Source: CAZKCI01 sp964551475
Lineage (GTDB): Bacteria > Auribacterota > Erginobacteria > Erginobacterales > CAZKCI01
DNA length: 43,302 bases
Assembly: GCA_964551475.1 (NCBI GenBank)
Contig: CAZKCI010000034.1
Location: forward strand, 1 to 43,302
Reading direction: 5' to 3'
Shown here: in pieces, positions 1 to 7,465 of the stretch
How positions within the stretch are numbered: the first letter of the stretch is position 1
How the letters are laid out: each line of letters opens with the position of its first letter
Notes under the pieces: generated by a model
Told to the model about the DNA's origin: nothing
The model's database searches: none
The model's input: only the letters and a program-made list of their open reading frames with translations
Made by a program: the position numbers and the translations under genes

Positions 1-851
1 TTGGGGACGGCGACGACGGTCCAGGCCGGGGGCAGTGTCTCCCGCGCCCGCCTGGCGATGATCTGAGCTTCTTCGCGGCTCTCCGCGATCCCCACCGCCG
101 TCGATCCCGAGCCGGACATCAGGGCCCGGAGCGCGCCCGCGTCCATGAGAAAGCTCAAGGCGCGCGACACCTCCGGGTGGCGTTTCGCCACCGCCTCTTC
201 GAAGGCGTTGTAGAGAAGGGGCGCGATTTCGCGGATCGTCCCCCGTGGCAAGGACTCGATCAGGGGCTCGAGGGGAGGGGCCGGTCGCCGCCGCGCGCGA
301 TCCAGCTCTCCATAGGCCCAGCGGGTGGAGACATCCACGCCGGGATGGATCAGGACCATCCAGAAGGGGGGAGCGGGGGGAAGGGGAGAGATGATCTCGC
401 CCCGCCCCCGGCAGAGGGAGGTGCGGGGATCGAGGAAGAAGGGGACGTCGGAGCCGAGGCGGGCGGCGATTTCCTTCAGCGCGTCTTCCGGGAGACGCGC
501 TTTCCAGATCTGGTTGAGAGCCCGGAGAGCGACGGCGGCGTCGGCCGAACCGCCGCCGAGACCGGCCCCGGCGGGAACGCGCTTCTCGATCCGGACGGCG
601 ATCCCCCGGCTCAGGCCGGCCCGCTCGCGCAGGCACTCGGCGGCCCGGTAGACGATATTGCCCTTCCCGTCGGGGATCTCCGCCCGATCGCAGGAAACGT
701 CGATGCCGCCGGGGATCTCGCTGACAATCAGGCGGTCGAAGAGGGCGACCGGCTCCATCACCGTGACAATCTCGTGATAACCGTCGGGACGGGGGGAGAG
801 GACGTCCAGGTAGAGATTGATCTTGCAGGGAGAGAGGAGGGTGAGAGACAT
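1..851 (-). CDS. ispE: 4-diphosphocytidyl-2-C-methyl-D-erythritol kinase (IspE), C-terminus cut by window edge
   Basis: This GHMP-family kinase phosphorylates CDP-methylerythritol in the non-mevalonate (MEP) isoprenoid pathway. It reads from an ATG at 851 off the left edge, 283 residues visible of a usual 285-300, so only a few residues are missing. The N-terminus has the P-C-K-I-N-L motif with the family lysine at residue 10. The Gly-rich ATP loop PAGAGLGGGSADAA sits at residues 93-106. The G-S-D-V-P-F-F motif with the probable catalytic Asp is near residue 135. The C-terminal half carries the M-S-G-S-G-S-T motif typical of GHMP kinases. It lies 86 bp downstream of the TPR lipoprotein gene on the same strand and is probably co-transcribed with it. 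Identification rests on these family motifs and is firm. Confidence 0.93.
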   Translation of the reverse strand, partial: MSLTLLSPCKINLYLDVLSPRPDGYHEIVTVMEPVALFDRLIVSEIPGGIDVSCDRAEIPDGKGNIVYRAAECLRERAGLSRGIAVRIEKRVPAGAGLGGGSADAAVALRALNQIWKARLPEDALKEIAARLGSDVPFFLDPRTSLCRGRGEIISPLPPAPPFWMVLIHPGVDVSTRWAYGELDRARRRPAPPLEPLIESLPRGTIREIAPLLYNAFEEAVAKRHPEVSRALSFLMDAGALRALMSGSGSTAVGIAESREEAQIIARRARETLPPAWTVVAVP

Positions 852-857
852 ACAGCA

Positions 858-996
858 CCAAAGACAAATGACAAATCACAAGCAACAAATCACAAGCAAA
901 ATACAAAAAGCAAAAAACCACGACTCGAAACAGCGGGCTATTGTTCTTCGGGGGTTTGGGTATTGTTCGTAATTTGTTGTTGGTTGTTGGTAATTT
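858..996. repeat. Long imperfect hairpin with low-complexity arms, overlapping the 3' end of the TPR gene
   Basis: The left arm (858-904) consists of degenerate words such as ACAAATCACAAGC. Its reverse complement aligns along most of its length with the right arm (959-996), which consists of words such as AATTTGTTGTTGG. The right arm lies inside the TPR gene and encodes its Asn/Gln/Thr-rich last residues; the stop codon at 938-940 lies in the loop. The arms are far more AT-rich than the surrounding genes. The role is unknown: mRNA 3' structure or a mobile palindromic element are both possible. Confidence 0.5.
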
Positions 997-2407
997 CCTC
1001 CGGAGGAGGCTGCGCGCTCTTCCGAATCTTCTCTTCGATCAACTCGGATTTCTCCGGTTCGAGCGTAAGCGCCCGGCGCCACTGCTCGACCGCTTTCTCG
1101 GCGTCGCCCTGTTTCCAGTAAGCGTCGCCCAGGTGGTCGCGGATCACCGAGTCGTCGGAGATGATCTCGGCTGCCTGCTCGAGCTTCTCCACCGCTTCTT
1201 CGATCATCCCCTTCTGGAAGTAGGCCCAGCCCAGGCTGTCGAGGTAGGCGCCGTTCTCCGGCTCCAGCTCCAGCGCCCGTTCGATCAGCTCGATCGCCTC
1301 GTCGAGCTTGATCCCCTTCTCGGCATACATGTAGCCCAGGTAGTTATAGGCGTCGGCGTCCCGGGGCTCGATCTGGATCGCCCGTTCGAAGTTCTCCACC
1401 GCCTTTTCGAATCGGCCGCTCCGTTCGTAGGCCGCGCCGAGCTGGAAATAGATCAAGGCGCTCTCGTCGCCCAGTTCCCGGGCTCGGCGGAAGGCCTCGA
1501 TCGCCTCATCGTATTGTTTCGCCCCCATCCGGATCGCGCCCAGGAGGACATAGGCTTTGGGTGATTTCGGCTTGAACTTCAGAAGGAGGGCGAAGATATC
1601 GGCCGCCTTGGCCGCCTGGCCGGTGCGGTAGTAGAGCGTTCCCAGCGACTGATAGATCGCGGGGTTGGCCGGTGACATCTTCAGCGCTTCTTCATACTGC
1701 TCGATCGCGCGCTGGTCCTGGTCGGAGAGGTCGTAGGAGACGGCCAGGGCGAGGCGGGCCTCCAGAAGGCGGGGGGAGAGCGCGATCGCCTGCTCGAACA
1801 GGGGGATCGCCTCGGCGAGCTTCTCCTGCTTGATCAGGAGAAGGCCGATCCGGAAAGGCAGGGGAGCCTCATCGGGATGGCGGGCCATCGCCTCCCGGTA
1901 GACGGCGACGGCGTCGTCAATCTCGCCGTTCTCGGTGTGAATGGCCCCGATCAGATACCAGGGGCTGATCTCCTCGGGGGAGACGGCCAGGGCGGAACGG
2001 AACTCCTCGATCGCCTCCGAGGGCTTCCCCGCCTTGTAGTAGGCGGTCCCCAGAATGAAGCGGGCGCGGTAGGAGTCGGGCGCCATCTCCCGCGCCCGGC
2101 GCAGCCAAGCGACGGCCTCCTCCGCCTTCTCCTGGCTCAGGAGAAGGGAGCCGAGCTTGAGGGCCGCTTCCAGGCTCGCGGGGTCGTACCGGAGGACCGT
2201 CCGGAACTCTTCGACCGCCTCGGGGATCCGGGAGTTGAGCTCGTGGGAGACGCCGAGACAGAAGTGGGCGTAAGCCGCGATCAGGGCTTCGTCCACTTCC
2301 TCACCGGGCCCGGCCGGGCGGACAGACTGCGCCGACCCAGCCAGGCATCCGGTGAGGAGCGGACAGAGGAAGAGGCTCGCCGAGATGAACAAGCGAAGAA
2401 TCTTCAC
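938..2407 (-). CDS. TPR-repeat outer-envelope lipoprotein
   Basis: A 489-residue protein starting at GTG (2405-2407). The GTG overlaps the TGA of the upstream 31-codon gene by four bases (GTGA), which implies translational coupling. A signal peptide ends in the lipobox L-L-T-G-C at about residues 17-21, so the mature protein is probably lipid-anchored. Residues about 45-465 are continuous 34-residue TPR units with the usual G-Y/A-P spacing (for example FQLGAAYERSGRFEKAVENF), about a dozen in all. Such proteins act as protein-protein scaffolds; the partner is not evident. The final residues (Asn/Gln/Thr-rich) are encoded by a low-complexity hairpin arm and look like an addition to an older C-terminus. 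ispE follows on the same strand. Confidence 0.88.
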   Translation of the reverse strand: MKILRLFISASLFLCPLLTGCLAGSAQSVRPAGPGEEVDEALIAAYAHFCLGVSHELNSRIPEAVEEFRTVLRYDPASLEAALKLGSLLLSQEKAEEAVAWLRRAREMAPDSYRARFILGTAYYKAGKPSEAIEEFRSALAVSPEEISPWYLIGAIHTENGEIDDAVAVYREAMARHPDEAPLPFRIGLLLIKQEKLAEAIPLFEQAIALSPRLLEARLALAVSYDLSDQDQRAIEQYEEALKMSPANPAIYQSLGTLYYRTGQAAKAADIFALLLKFKPKSPKAYVLLGAIRMGAKQYDEAIEAFRRARELGDESALIYFQLGAAYERSGRFEKAVENFERAIQIEPRDADAYNYLGYMYAEKGIKLDEAIELIERALELEPENGAYLDSLGWAYFQKGMIEEAVEKLEQAAEIISDDSVIRDHLGDAYWKQGDAEKAVEQWRRALTLEPEKSELIEEKIRKSAQPPPEEITNNQQQITNNTQTPEEQ

Positions 2408-2499
2408 CGCTTATTCTTCTTGTGCCGATCCCTTCTCAGTCTTTTCTTGCGCTTGTGCCGGTTGATCTTCGACTTCCGGCGTTTGCGTCCACAGGGCAT
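2404..2499 (-). CDS. 31-residue bS22-like / AURKAIP1-COX24-domain protein
   Basis: The ATG (2497-2499) is preceded by AGGAGG at the right distance and opens a 31-codon frame ending in TGA at 2404-2406. The product begins M-P-C-G-R-K-R-R-K and is more than half Lys/Arg with interspersed His. That matches the tiny, very basic AURKAIP1/COX24-domain proteins; members of this group are small-subunit ribosomal proteins (bS22 in mycobacteria, mS38 in mitochondria). The stop overlaps the GTG start of the TPR lipoprotein gene. The short length makes it easy to miss. The assignment rests on composition, length and the conserved opening residues. A random basic frame is unlikely given the ribosome binding site and the coupled overlap. 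Confidence 0.72.
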   Translation of the reverse strand: MPCGRKRRKSKINRHKRKKRLRRDRHKKNKR

Positions 2500-2514
2500 G
2501 CGTGAGCCCTCCTA

Positions 2515-2559
2515 TTCTTTTTCGGGCGCGGGTCGCGATGACCCGTGGCCGAAAAAGAA
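2515..2559. repeat. Approx. 20-bp-stem palindrome upstream of the bS22-like gene
   Basis: The left arm, TTCTTTTTCGG followed by a GC-rich stretch ending GGGTC, pairs with GACCC...CCGAAAAAGAA around a five-base loop (2535-2539), with few mismatches. T-rich and A-rich outer arms on both strands resemble a bidirectional terminator. It sits just before the ribosome binding site of the 31-codon gene, separating the hisG cluster from the TPR/ispE cluster. Confidence 0.55.
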
Positions 2560-2635
2560 AATTGCGGTAGAACAACGTCTGCGAATTCCGAGCGGGGGTA
2601 TTGTCGTTCCCCGGAGTCCCGGATGCAATAGCAAT

Positions 2636-2669
2636 CCTTTAACGTTCGGCGGCCGCCGAACGTTAAAGG
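2636..2669. terminator. Perfect 34-bp palindrome at the hisG stop codon
   Basis: Positions 2636-2652 are the exact reverse complement of 2653-2669. The centre is the GGCGGCCGCC core and the ends are CCTTTAACG / CGTTAAAGG. It covers the hisG stop codon (2663-2665) and last codons. No T-run follows on the minus strand, so it may be an mRNA 3'-end stabiliser or processing site rather than a classical terminator. Confidence 0.55.
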
Positions 2670-3568
2670 ACGAGCTTGTTCAGGGGATACTCGATGATCC
2701 CCTGGGCGCCCGCCTCTTTCAGGCGCGGGATGAGGTCGCGCACGGTCTTTTCGTCGGTGACCACCTCCACCGCCGCCCAGCCGGAGTCGGCCTGGTCGGA
2801 GATGGTGGGGGAGTGGAGGGCGGAGAGAAGCTTGACCACGGCGGAGAGGCGGTCGCGCCGGACGTTCATCTTCAGGCCGACCTTGCCCTGGGCGGCGATC
2901 GCCCCCTGGAGGAGCATGGCCACATTGGTGAGCTTGGCGCGCTTGGCCGCGTCCTTCCAGGCGGCTCCGTTGGCGATGAGCAGGGTGGTGGACTCCAGAA
3001 CCGTTTCGATGATCCGCAGGTTGTTGGCCTGGAGGCTCGATCCGGTCTCGGTGAGCTCGACGATGGCGTCGGCGAGATCGGGCGGCTTGACCTCGGTCGC
3101 CCCCCAGGAGAACTCCACCGCGCAGGGGATTTTCCTCCCGGCGAAAAAGCGCCGGGTGGTCTCCAGGAGCTCGGTGGCGATCCGCTTGCCCTTGAGATCC
3201 TCCGCCTTCTTGAAGGGGGAGTCGTTGGGGACCGCCAGCACCCAGCGCACCGGGCGGAAGCCGGCCTTGGAGTAGAGGAGGCGGGAGACCTCGGTCACCG
3301 CCACGGCGCTCTCGGTCACCCAATCCAGTCCCGTGATCCCGGCGTCGACGGCGCCGTTGTGGACATAGCGGGGGATCTCCTGGGCCCGGATGAGAATGAC
3401 GGCGAGCTCGGGGTCGTCGGTCTGCGGGTAATAGGAGCGGGCGCCCACGGAGAGGGCGAAGCCGGCCTTGCGGAAGAGCTCGAAGGTGGACTCCTGGAGA
3501 GAGCCCTTGGGCAGTCCCAGGCGAAGCGGGAGGCCGGTGTTTCTGGTGGTCACGCGCTGTGCGGTCAT
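2663..3568 (-). CDS. hisG: ATP phosphoribosyltransferase, long form
   Basis: This enzyme catalyses the first step of histidine synthesis, condensing ATP and PRPP. At 301 residues it has the long-form length (about 290-300) and carries a C-terminal regulatory ACT-like domain (about residues 215-300), so it should be feedback-controlled without HisZ. Visible motifs include G-L-P-K-G-S-L near residues 18-24, the G-I-T-G-L-D-W-V loop near 77-84, and the E-L-T-E-T-G-S-S-L-Q-A-N-N-L-R PRPP-binding region near 169-183. The gene starts five bases after the stop of the EF-Tu-domain-like gene and is the last gene of a three-gene unit with the BFN-domain gene. No other his genes lie in the window, so the pathway is dispersed. 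Confidence 0.95.
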   Translation of the reverse strand: MTAQRVTTRNTGLPLRLGLPKGSLQESTFELFRKAGFALSVGARSYYPQTDDPELAVILIRAQEIPRYVHNGAVDAGITGLDWVTESAVAVTEVSRLLYSKAGFRPVRWVLAVPNDSPFKKAEDLKGKRIATELLETTRRFFAGRKIPCAVEFSWGATEVKPPDLADAIVELTETGSSLQANNLRIIETVLESTTLLIANGAAWKDAAKRAKLTNVAMLLQGAIAAQGKVGLKMNVRRDRLSAVVKLLSALHSPTISDQADSGWAAVEVVTDEKTVRDLIPRLKEAGAQGIIEYPLNKLVL

Positions 3569-3573
3569 CGTGA

Positions 3574-3831
3574 TTATTCCGTCACCTTGAAGATGAGATC
3601 GTTCGGGCGCACCCGGTCCTTCACCTGGAGGCCGATGGAATCGCCGGGCTTGGCCTCGGTGACGGCGAGATGCTCGACCTGCATCGATTCCACGATCTGG
3701 GTGAAGTCGGTGGTGTGCCCCTGGAAGCGCAGGGTGTCACCGACCTTGAAGCCGGCGCCGCTGATCTCCAGCGCGGCCACGCCCACGTGCCCGAAATACT
3801 TGCTCACCTTGCCTACGGCGATCTCCTGCAT
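3574..3831 (-). CDS. Translation elongation factor-like protein (EF-Tu domain 2 type)
   Basis: An 85-residue protein starting M-Q-E-I-A-V. The start at 3831 is fixed by AAGGAGGG seven bases upstream. A longer frame to 3924 would run through a low-complexity hairpin and is rejected. The sequence is a single beta-barrel of the EF-Tu domain 2 class: G-K-V-S-K-Y-F-G-H-V-G-V-A-A-L-E, then G-D-T-L-R-F-Q-G-H-T-T-D-F, then V-E-S-M-Q-V-E-H, then K-P-G-D-S-I-G-L-Q-V-K-D-R-V-R. Such free-standing barrels are annotated as translation elongation factor-like proteins in many bacteria and archaea; their function is not established. It sits between the BFN-domain gene and hisG. Confidence 0.82.
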   Translation of the reverse strand: MQEIAVGKVSKYFGHVGVAALEISGAGFKVGDTLRFQGHTTDFTQIVESMQVEHLAVTEAKPGDSIGLQVKDRVRPNDLIFKVTE

Positions 3832-3851
3832 GGCGTCCCTCCTTGGAAAGG

Positions 3852-3921
3852 GGATTTGAAATTTCAGATTTGAGATTTCAGAGCCCGGCAAATGGGCTTC
3901 GGATTTGAGATCTGAAATCAG
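3852..3921. repeat. Low-complexity hairpin between the BFN and EF-like genes
   Basis: Short words around GATTTGAGATTTCAG occur twice in the left half (3852-3884) and inverted in the right half (3901-3921), with a GC-rich loop containing AGCCC...GGGCT. A shorter relative of the same word (CTCAAATCTCAGA) lies at 9184-9198. It is AT-rich against the surroundings and does not look coding. Confidence 0.5.
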
Positions 3922-3927
3922 CAACGC

Positions 3928-4347
3928 TCACAGCGGTTCGGCGTTTTCGACCAGGTCGAGCACGCGCCGTCTCGCGAAGATGGGGGCGTTCTTCTCCACG
4001 GCCAGGGCGATGCAGTCGCTGGGGCGGGCGTCGATCACCGCGATCTTGGTCCCGATCTCGTTCGTCTGGCGCAGGTGGAGCTCGGCGAAATAGGTGTTGT
4101 CCTTGAGATCGTTGATCACCACCCGTTCCAAGGCGACCTCGAGGGCCGCGAAGATCCGGACGATCAGGTCGTGGGTCAGCGGCCGGGGCTTCTTCACCCC
4201 CTGCTGAAACATCAGGATCGCCGCGCCGACGTCCGGGCCCAGATAGATGATGAAGGTCTTCGCCTCCGTCCCCAGGAAGAGGGCAAAGCCGTTGGGCGCG
4301 GCGACCAGTTTCTTAATCCTTACCGGGATCAGGTCCGGTCCGTCCAT
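3928..4347 (-). CDS. Bifunctional nuclease (BFN/DUF151) family protein
   Basis: A 139-residue protein matching the BFN domain (Pfam PF02577) over most of its length: F-A-L-F-L-G near residue 23, I-Y-L-G-P-D-V-G-A-A near 33, D-L-I-V-R-I-F near 60, the Y-F-A-E-L-H-L segment near 87, and the hallmark D-A-R-P-S-D-C-I-A-L-A near 106-116. Plant members have nuclease activity; bacterial members are mostly uncharacterised, and whether this one cuts nucleic acid is unknown. GAGGAGG precedes the ATG, and a sigma-70-type promoter lies about 45 bp upstream. It is the first gene of the unit with the EF-like protein and hisG. Confidence 0.88.
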   Translation of the reverse strand: MDGPDLIPVRIKKLVAAPNGFALFLGTEAKTFIIYLGPDVGAAILMFQQGVKKPRPLTHDLIVRIFAALEVALERVVINDLKDNTYFAELHLRQTNEIGTKIAVIDARPSDCIALAVEKNAPIFARRRVLDLVENAEPL

Positions 4348-4389
4348 CGCCTTCCCTCCTCACCCAGGGCGCTGTTGGGCTCAGCAAAT

Positions 4390-4417
4390 AGTATAGGCCT
4401 CCCCTCTCCCGGCTCAA
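4390..4417 (-). promoter_or_regulatory. Sigma-70-type promoter for the BFN/EF-like/hisG unit
   Basis: On the minus strand, TTGAGC (4417-4412), a 16-bp spacer and TATACT (4395-4390) match the -35/-10 consensus at 4/6 and 5/6. A start near 4383 gives a leader of about 35 nt with GAGGAGG before the ATG at 4347. Confidence 0.55.
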
Positions 4418-4503
4418 GCCTTTTCCCCGCGCCGCGCGCCGGAAGCGATGCCGCGGGAGAGGGGGTCGCCCGCCTGATTTCGATTTCCCGCCGCTCGCCC
4501 CTC

Positions 4504-4512
4504 TGATATGCT
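4504..4512 (+). promoter_or_regulatory. Extended -10 element just upstream of the PiT transporter gene
   Basis: TG-A-TATGCT at 4504-4512 fits an extended -10 box, with no good -35. The start codon is at 4524, so the transcript would have only a few leader bases. No Shine-Dalgarno sequence is visible, so the mRNA may be almost leaderless. Confidence 0.35.
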
Positions 4513-4523
4513 TCATCTGTGTT

Positions 4524-5543
4524 ATGTCCCCTCTCCTGATCGCCTCGATCGGCGCCGTTCTCCTCTTCGCCTTCACCAACGGGATGAAGGACGGCGCCAA
4601 CGTCTCCGCCACCGCCATCGCCTCCGGGGCCCTGTCGCGGTTCTGGGCGATCGTCGTCGTAGCCGCGGCGGAGCTCAGCGGCCCCTACCTGACCGCGGTC
4701 GTCCTGGCTCCCAAGGTCGCCGCCACGGTCTCCCGGGGGATCCTTGATCCCGGCGTCCTTCAGCACGGAGACGAGACTCTGATCATGATCGTGAGCGGAG
4801 TCATCGGGGCCTTGATCTGGAACGGGCTGGCCTGGGCCTGGAAGCTGCCGACCAGCTCCTCACTGACCATGGTCGGAGGGCTGATCGGCCCCGCCCTCTA
4901 CCGCTACGGATGGTCCGCCGTTCCCTGGAGCCTTTTTCTTTTCAAGGTCGTTCTGGCCATGTTCCTCTCGCCCCTCGTGGGTCTCCTCGCCGGTTTTCTC
5001 GTCTGCCGCCTGCTCCGCGCCCTCCTGGCCAACGCCACACCCCGCGCCAACCGCCTGATCCGAAAAGCGCACATCGGCACGCTGGTCTTCCTGGGGGCGA
5101 ACCACGGGACGAACGACAGCCAGAAGGCGATGGGGATCATCGCCCTCCTGCTCTTCGCGGCCGGCGCCAACGACGCCATGGCCGTCCCCTTCTGGGTGAA
5201 AGCGGTGTCCATCATCGCCCTCGCCGCCGGCGTGGTCATGGGGGGGACGAAGATCATCAAGACCGTCGGCTATGGCATCTTCCGGGTCCGCCCCCTCGAA
5301 TCACTGGAGTCCCAGCTGGGCGCATCCGTCCTGCTCTTCGCCTGCAACCTGGCCGGGGCGCCGGTCAGCACCACCCAGCTCATCAGCGCGAGCGTGATGG
5401 GGGCGGGGAGCGGTGTGCGGGCCCGGGGCGTTCGCTGGAACCTCGCCCGGACGATCGTCTGGTCCTGGATCTTCACCATCCCCCTGGCGGGATTGATGAG
5501 CCTGCCGGTGTTTTTAATCTTGAAGGCGGCGCTGTTGCCTTAG
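4524..5543 (+). CDS. Inorganic phosphate transporter, PiT family
   Basis: A 339-residue inner-membrane permease of the PHO4/PiT family (cation-coupled phosphate symport). Both inverted signature repeats are present: F-T-N-G-M-K-D-G-A-N near residues 17-26 and G-A-N-H-G-T-N-D-S-Q-K-A-M-G near 190-203. The canonical first motif is G-x-N-D; here it is G-M-K-D-G-A-N, a common variant. Around ten hydrophobic segments cover the protein. The start ATG at 4524 lacks a Shine-Dalgarno sequence. The DUF47 gene 44 bp downstream is the standard partner of Pit transporters, supporting phosphate as substrate. Confidence 0.92.
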   Translation: MSPLLIASIGAVLLFAFTNGMKDGANVSATAIASGALSRFWAIVVVAAAELSGPYLTAVVLAPKVAATVSRGILDPGVLQHGDETLIMIVSGVIGALIWNGLAWAWKLPTSSSLTMVGGLIGPALYRYGWSAVPWSLFLFKVVLAMFLSPLVGLLAGFLVCRLLRALLANATPRANRLIRKAHIGTLVFLGANHGTNDSQKAMGIIALLLFAAGANDAMAVPFWVKAVSIIALAAGVVMGGTKIIKTVGYGIFRVRPLESLESQLGASVLLFACNLAGAPVSTTQLISASVMGAGSGVRARGVRWNLARTIVWSWIFTIPLAGLMSLPVFLILKAALLP

Positions 5544-5587
5544 CTCGAATTATGCCCTGAGCCTAAGCTGATAAAGGAGACGCGATC

Positions 5588-6217
5588 ATGAACCTGTTCC
5601 AATTCATTTTCAAACGCACTCACGTCGATTTCTTTCAGAATCTGATTGATCATTCACGCCTGGCCTATGAAGGCTACCGGGCGCTGACCCAGTTCATGAA
5701 GGGAACCGGCGACCGCGCCGCCCTGGCCGAGGAGATCTTCCAGACCGAGCGCTCCGCCGACGACCTGCGGCGGATCCTGATCGACCGTCTCAACCATACC
5801 CTGATCACGCCGATCGATCGGGAGGATCTTTTCTCCCTCTCCCGGGAGATCGACAACGTTCTCGACGCCGCCAAGTCCACGGTGGAGGAGATGCGGGTTT
5901 TCCAGGTGGACCCGATCCCCGAACTGGCCCTGATGTCCGAGATCCTGCAGACGGGGACGCTCGAGCTCCACGATGCTTTCAAGAACCTGCGCCAGTATCC
6001 CGGTGTGGCCCGCGAGCACGCCATCAACGCCAAGCGGACCGAAAACCACATGCACCATGTGTACCTGGAGACGCTGGCCAAGCTCTTCAACCAGACCGAT
6101 CGGTCCGCCGGCCACATCATGAAGATGCGCGAGATCTTCCGGCATCTGAACCGCTCCTCCGACCGCATCGACGAGGCCGCCAACCTCCTCCTCGACACCA
6201 TCGTCAAGCTCGAGTAG
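5588..6217 (+). CDS. DUF47 family (PhoU-like) Pit accessory protein
   Basis: A 209-residue all-helical soluble protein of the DUF47/PhoU-divergent family, which typically sits beside a PiT transporter and is thought to modulate phosphate uptake. Visible features are the opening F-K-R-T-H-V-D-F-F-Q, an E-x-x-A-D-D-L-R-R helix near residue 53 and L-I-T-P-I-D-R-E-D-L-F near 72-82. The last of these is the conserved acidic motif of this family. AAAGGAG precedes the ATG. It follows the PiT gene by 44 bp and is almost certainly in its operon. Confidence 0.9.
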   Translation: MNLFQFIFKRTHVDFFQNLIDHSRLAYEGYRALTQFMKGTGDRAALAEEIFQTERSADDLRRILIDRLNHTLITPIDREDLFSLSREIDNVLDAAKSTVEEMRVFQVDPIPELALMSEILQTGTLELHDAFKNLRQYPGVAREHAINAKRTENHMHHVYLETLAKLFNQTDRSAGHIMKMREIFRHLNRSSDRIDEAANLLLDTIVKLE

Positions 6218-6239
6218 GGCCGGTGGTTGGTTTCTTTGC

Positions 6240-6269
6240 TTGACCGCCCGCCGGATTCTTTAGGATACT
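6240..6269 (+). promoter_or_regulatory. Putative sigma-70 promoter before the multi-pass membrane protein gene
   Basis: TTGACC (6240-6245), an 18-bp spacer and GATACT (6264-6269) lie about 65 bp before the ATG at 6335. The next gene is therefore likely transcribed separately from the PiT/DUF47 pair. Confidence 0.45.
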
Positions 6270-6334
6270 GATCAGCGGAGCGGCATTCATCCCGCGCGCG
6301 GGCGCGGGGAACGGACAACGAAAGGAGGGGAATC

Positions 6335-7462
6335 ATGGCGGAAAAAGCGGCGGGAAAAGAGCTGATCCTGAGGCTCTTTGAGCTCTCCGGCAAGCCCGGA
6401 AAGATCGTTCTGCAGACGGCGGGGCTGATCGCGGCCTATTTCATTTTTCTGATCTTCGGCAAGCTGGCCGGGGCGATCGCCGGCGACGGGGCGCTCTGGC
6501 TCTTCAAGGCCATCGTCTTCGTCGGACGGGTGCTCTCCTACTTCATCGTCCTCTTCGTGATGACCGCGGTGGCGAAGATCACACTGGCCGAGGTGCGGGG
6601 GACGGAAGAGGTGGGCGCCCGCGCCGCCCTGGGCGCCGCGTTCGGCAAGGTCGGCGACGTGATCAAGGCCCCCCTGAAGATCGTGGGCATCCTGGTCGGC
6701 CTGGTCCTTTTCCATGTCGTCATCGACCTCTGCGGCAAGATCCCCTTCCTGGGCGAGCTGGGCTGGATGTTTGCGCCCCTGATCACCTTCCCCCTGGGGA
6801 TCGCCATGGTCGGCACCGTCCTCATCCTCTTCTTCGGGATCATGCTTCTGCCCATATTGATCGTCCTGGGGAAGGAGGGGCCGGTGGCCGAGCTGATCGA
6901 GTTCCTGCGCCGGAACACGATCAAGTTCGTCGGCCATTTCCTGATCGCGCTGCTGGTCGCGGTGATCGCCTTCGTGGTCATGGTCGCCGCGGTTCAGCAG
7001 AGCGCCCGGATCTCCTCCACCATCATGCGGGAGAAGTATCAGTACGTGCAGAGCCATGTCCCCGGCTGGGTGCGCCATGTCCCGGGCTTTCCTCCCGAGC
7101 AGATGCGGGTCGGCGGCGCTTTCGGCGCTTGCCTGGAACCGCAGGCTTACTCCGCGGGCGCGGTTTACGATCCCAAGGCTGAGCGTTGGACGCTGGCCCT
7201 CGCCGGCTTTGTCTATGGGATCCTGATGTGGCTCATCCAGATGTCGATCTGGGGTTTCATTCTGGTCGACTTCAACGTGGCCGGGACGCTCTCCTACCTG
7301 GGACTGGTCGGTCCGGGCGAGGAGAAGCCGGAAGCGGCGTCGGCGAAGGTCGAGGCGGAAGCCAGAGAAGCGCCGCCGGCCGCGTCGCCTCCCGCCCTGA
7401 AGAAGCCCCGGGCCAAGAAGACGGAGACGCCGCCCGCGGCTGAGGGGGAGAAGAAGGAGTAA
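6335..7462 (+). CDS. Multi-pass membrane protein of unknown function
   Basis: A 375-residue protein preceded by AAAGGAGGGG at good spacing. I do not recognise the family. It has about six or seven hydrophobic segments (near residues 25-45, 60-85, 125-145, 158-195 as a pair, 210-235 and 290-325). An amphipathic stretch follows the second segment. A soluble loop after residue 235 contains H-V-P-G-W-V-R-H-V-P-G-F. The final 40 residues are a disordered Ala/Glu/Lys/Pro tail. The Gly/Ala-rich early segments and long connecting helices recall small solute channels or paralogues of YIP1-like proteins, but this is only a resemblance. It stands alone between the phosphate genes and a convergent flavoprotein gene. 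Confidence 0.75.
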   Translation: MAEKAAGKELILRLFELSGKPGKIVLQTAGLIAAYFIFLIFGKLAGAIAGDGALWLFKAIVFVGRVLSYFIVLFVMTAVAKITLAEVRGTEEVGARAALGAAFGKVGDVIKAPLKIVGILVGLVLFHVVIDLCGKIPFLGELGWMFAPLITFPLGIAMVGTVLILFFGIMLLPILIVLGKEGPVAELIEFLRRNTIKFVGHFLIALLVAVIAFVVMVAAVQQSARISSTIMREKYQYVQSHVPGWVRHVPGFPPEQMRVGGAFGACLEPQAYSAGAVYDPKAERWTLALAGFVYGILMWLIQMSIWGFILVDFNVAGTLSYLGLVGPGEEKPEAASAKVEAEAREAPPAASPPALKKPRAKKTETPPAAEGEKKE

Positions 7463-7465
7463 GAC

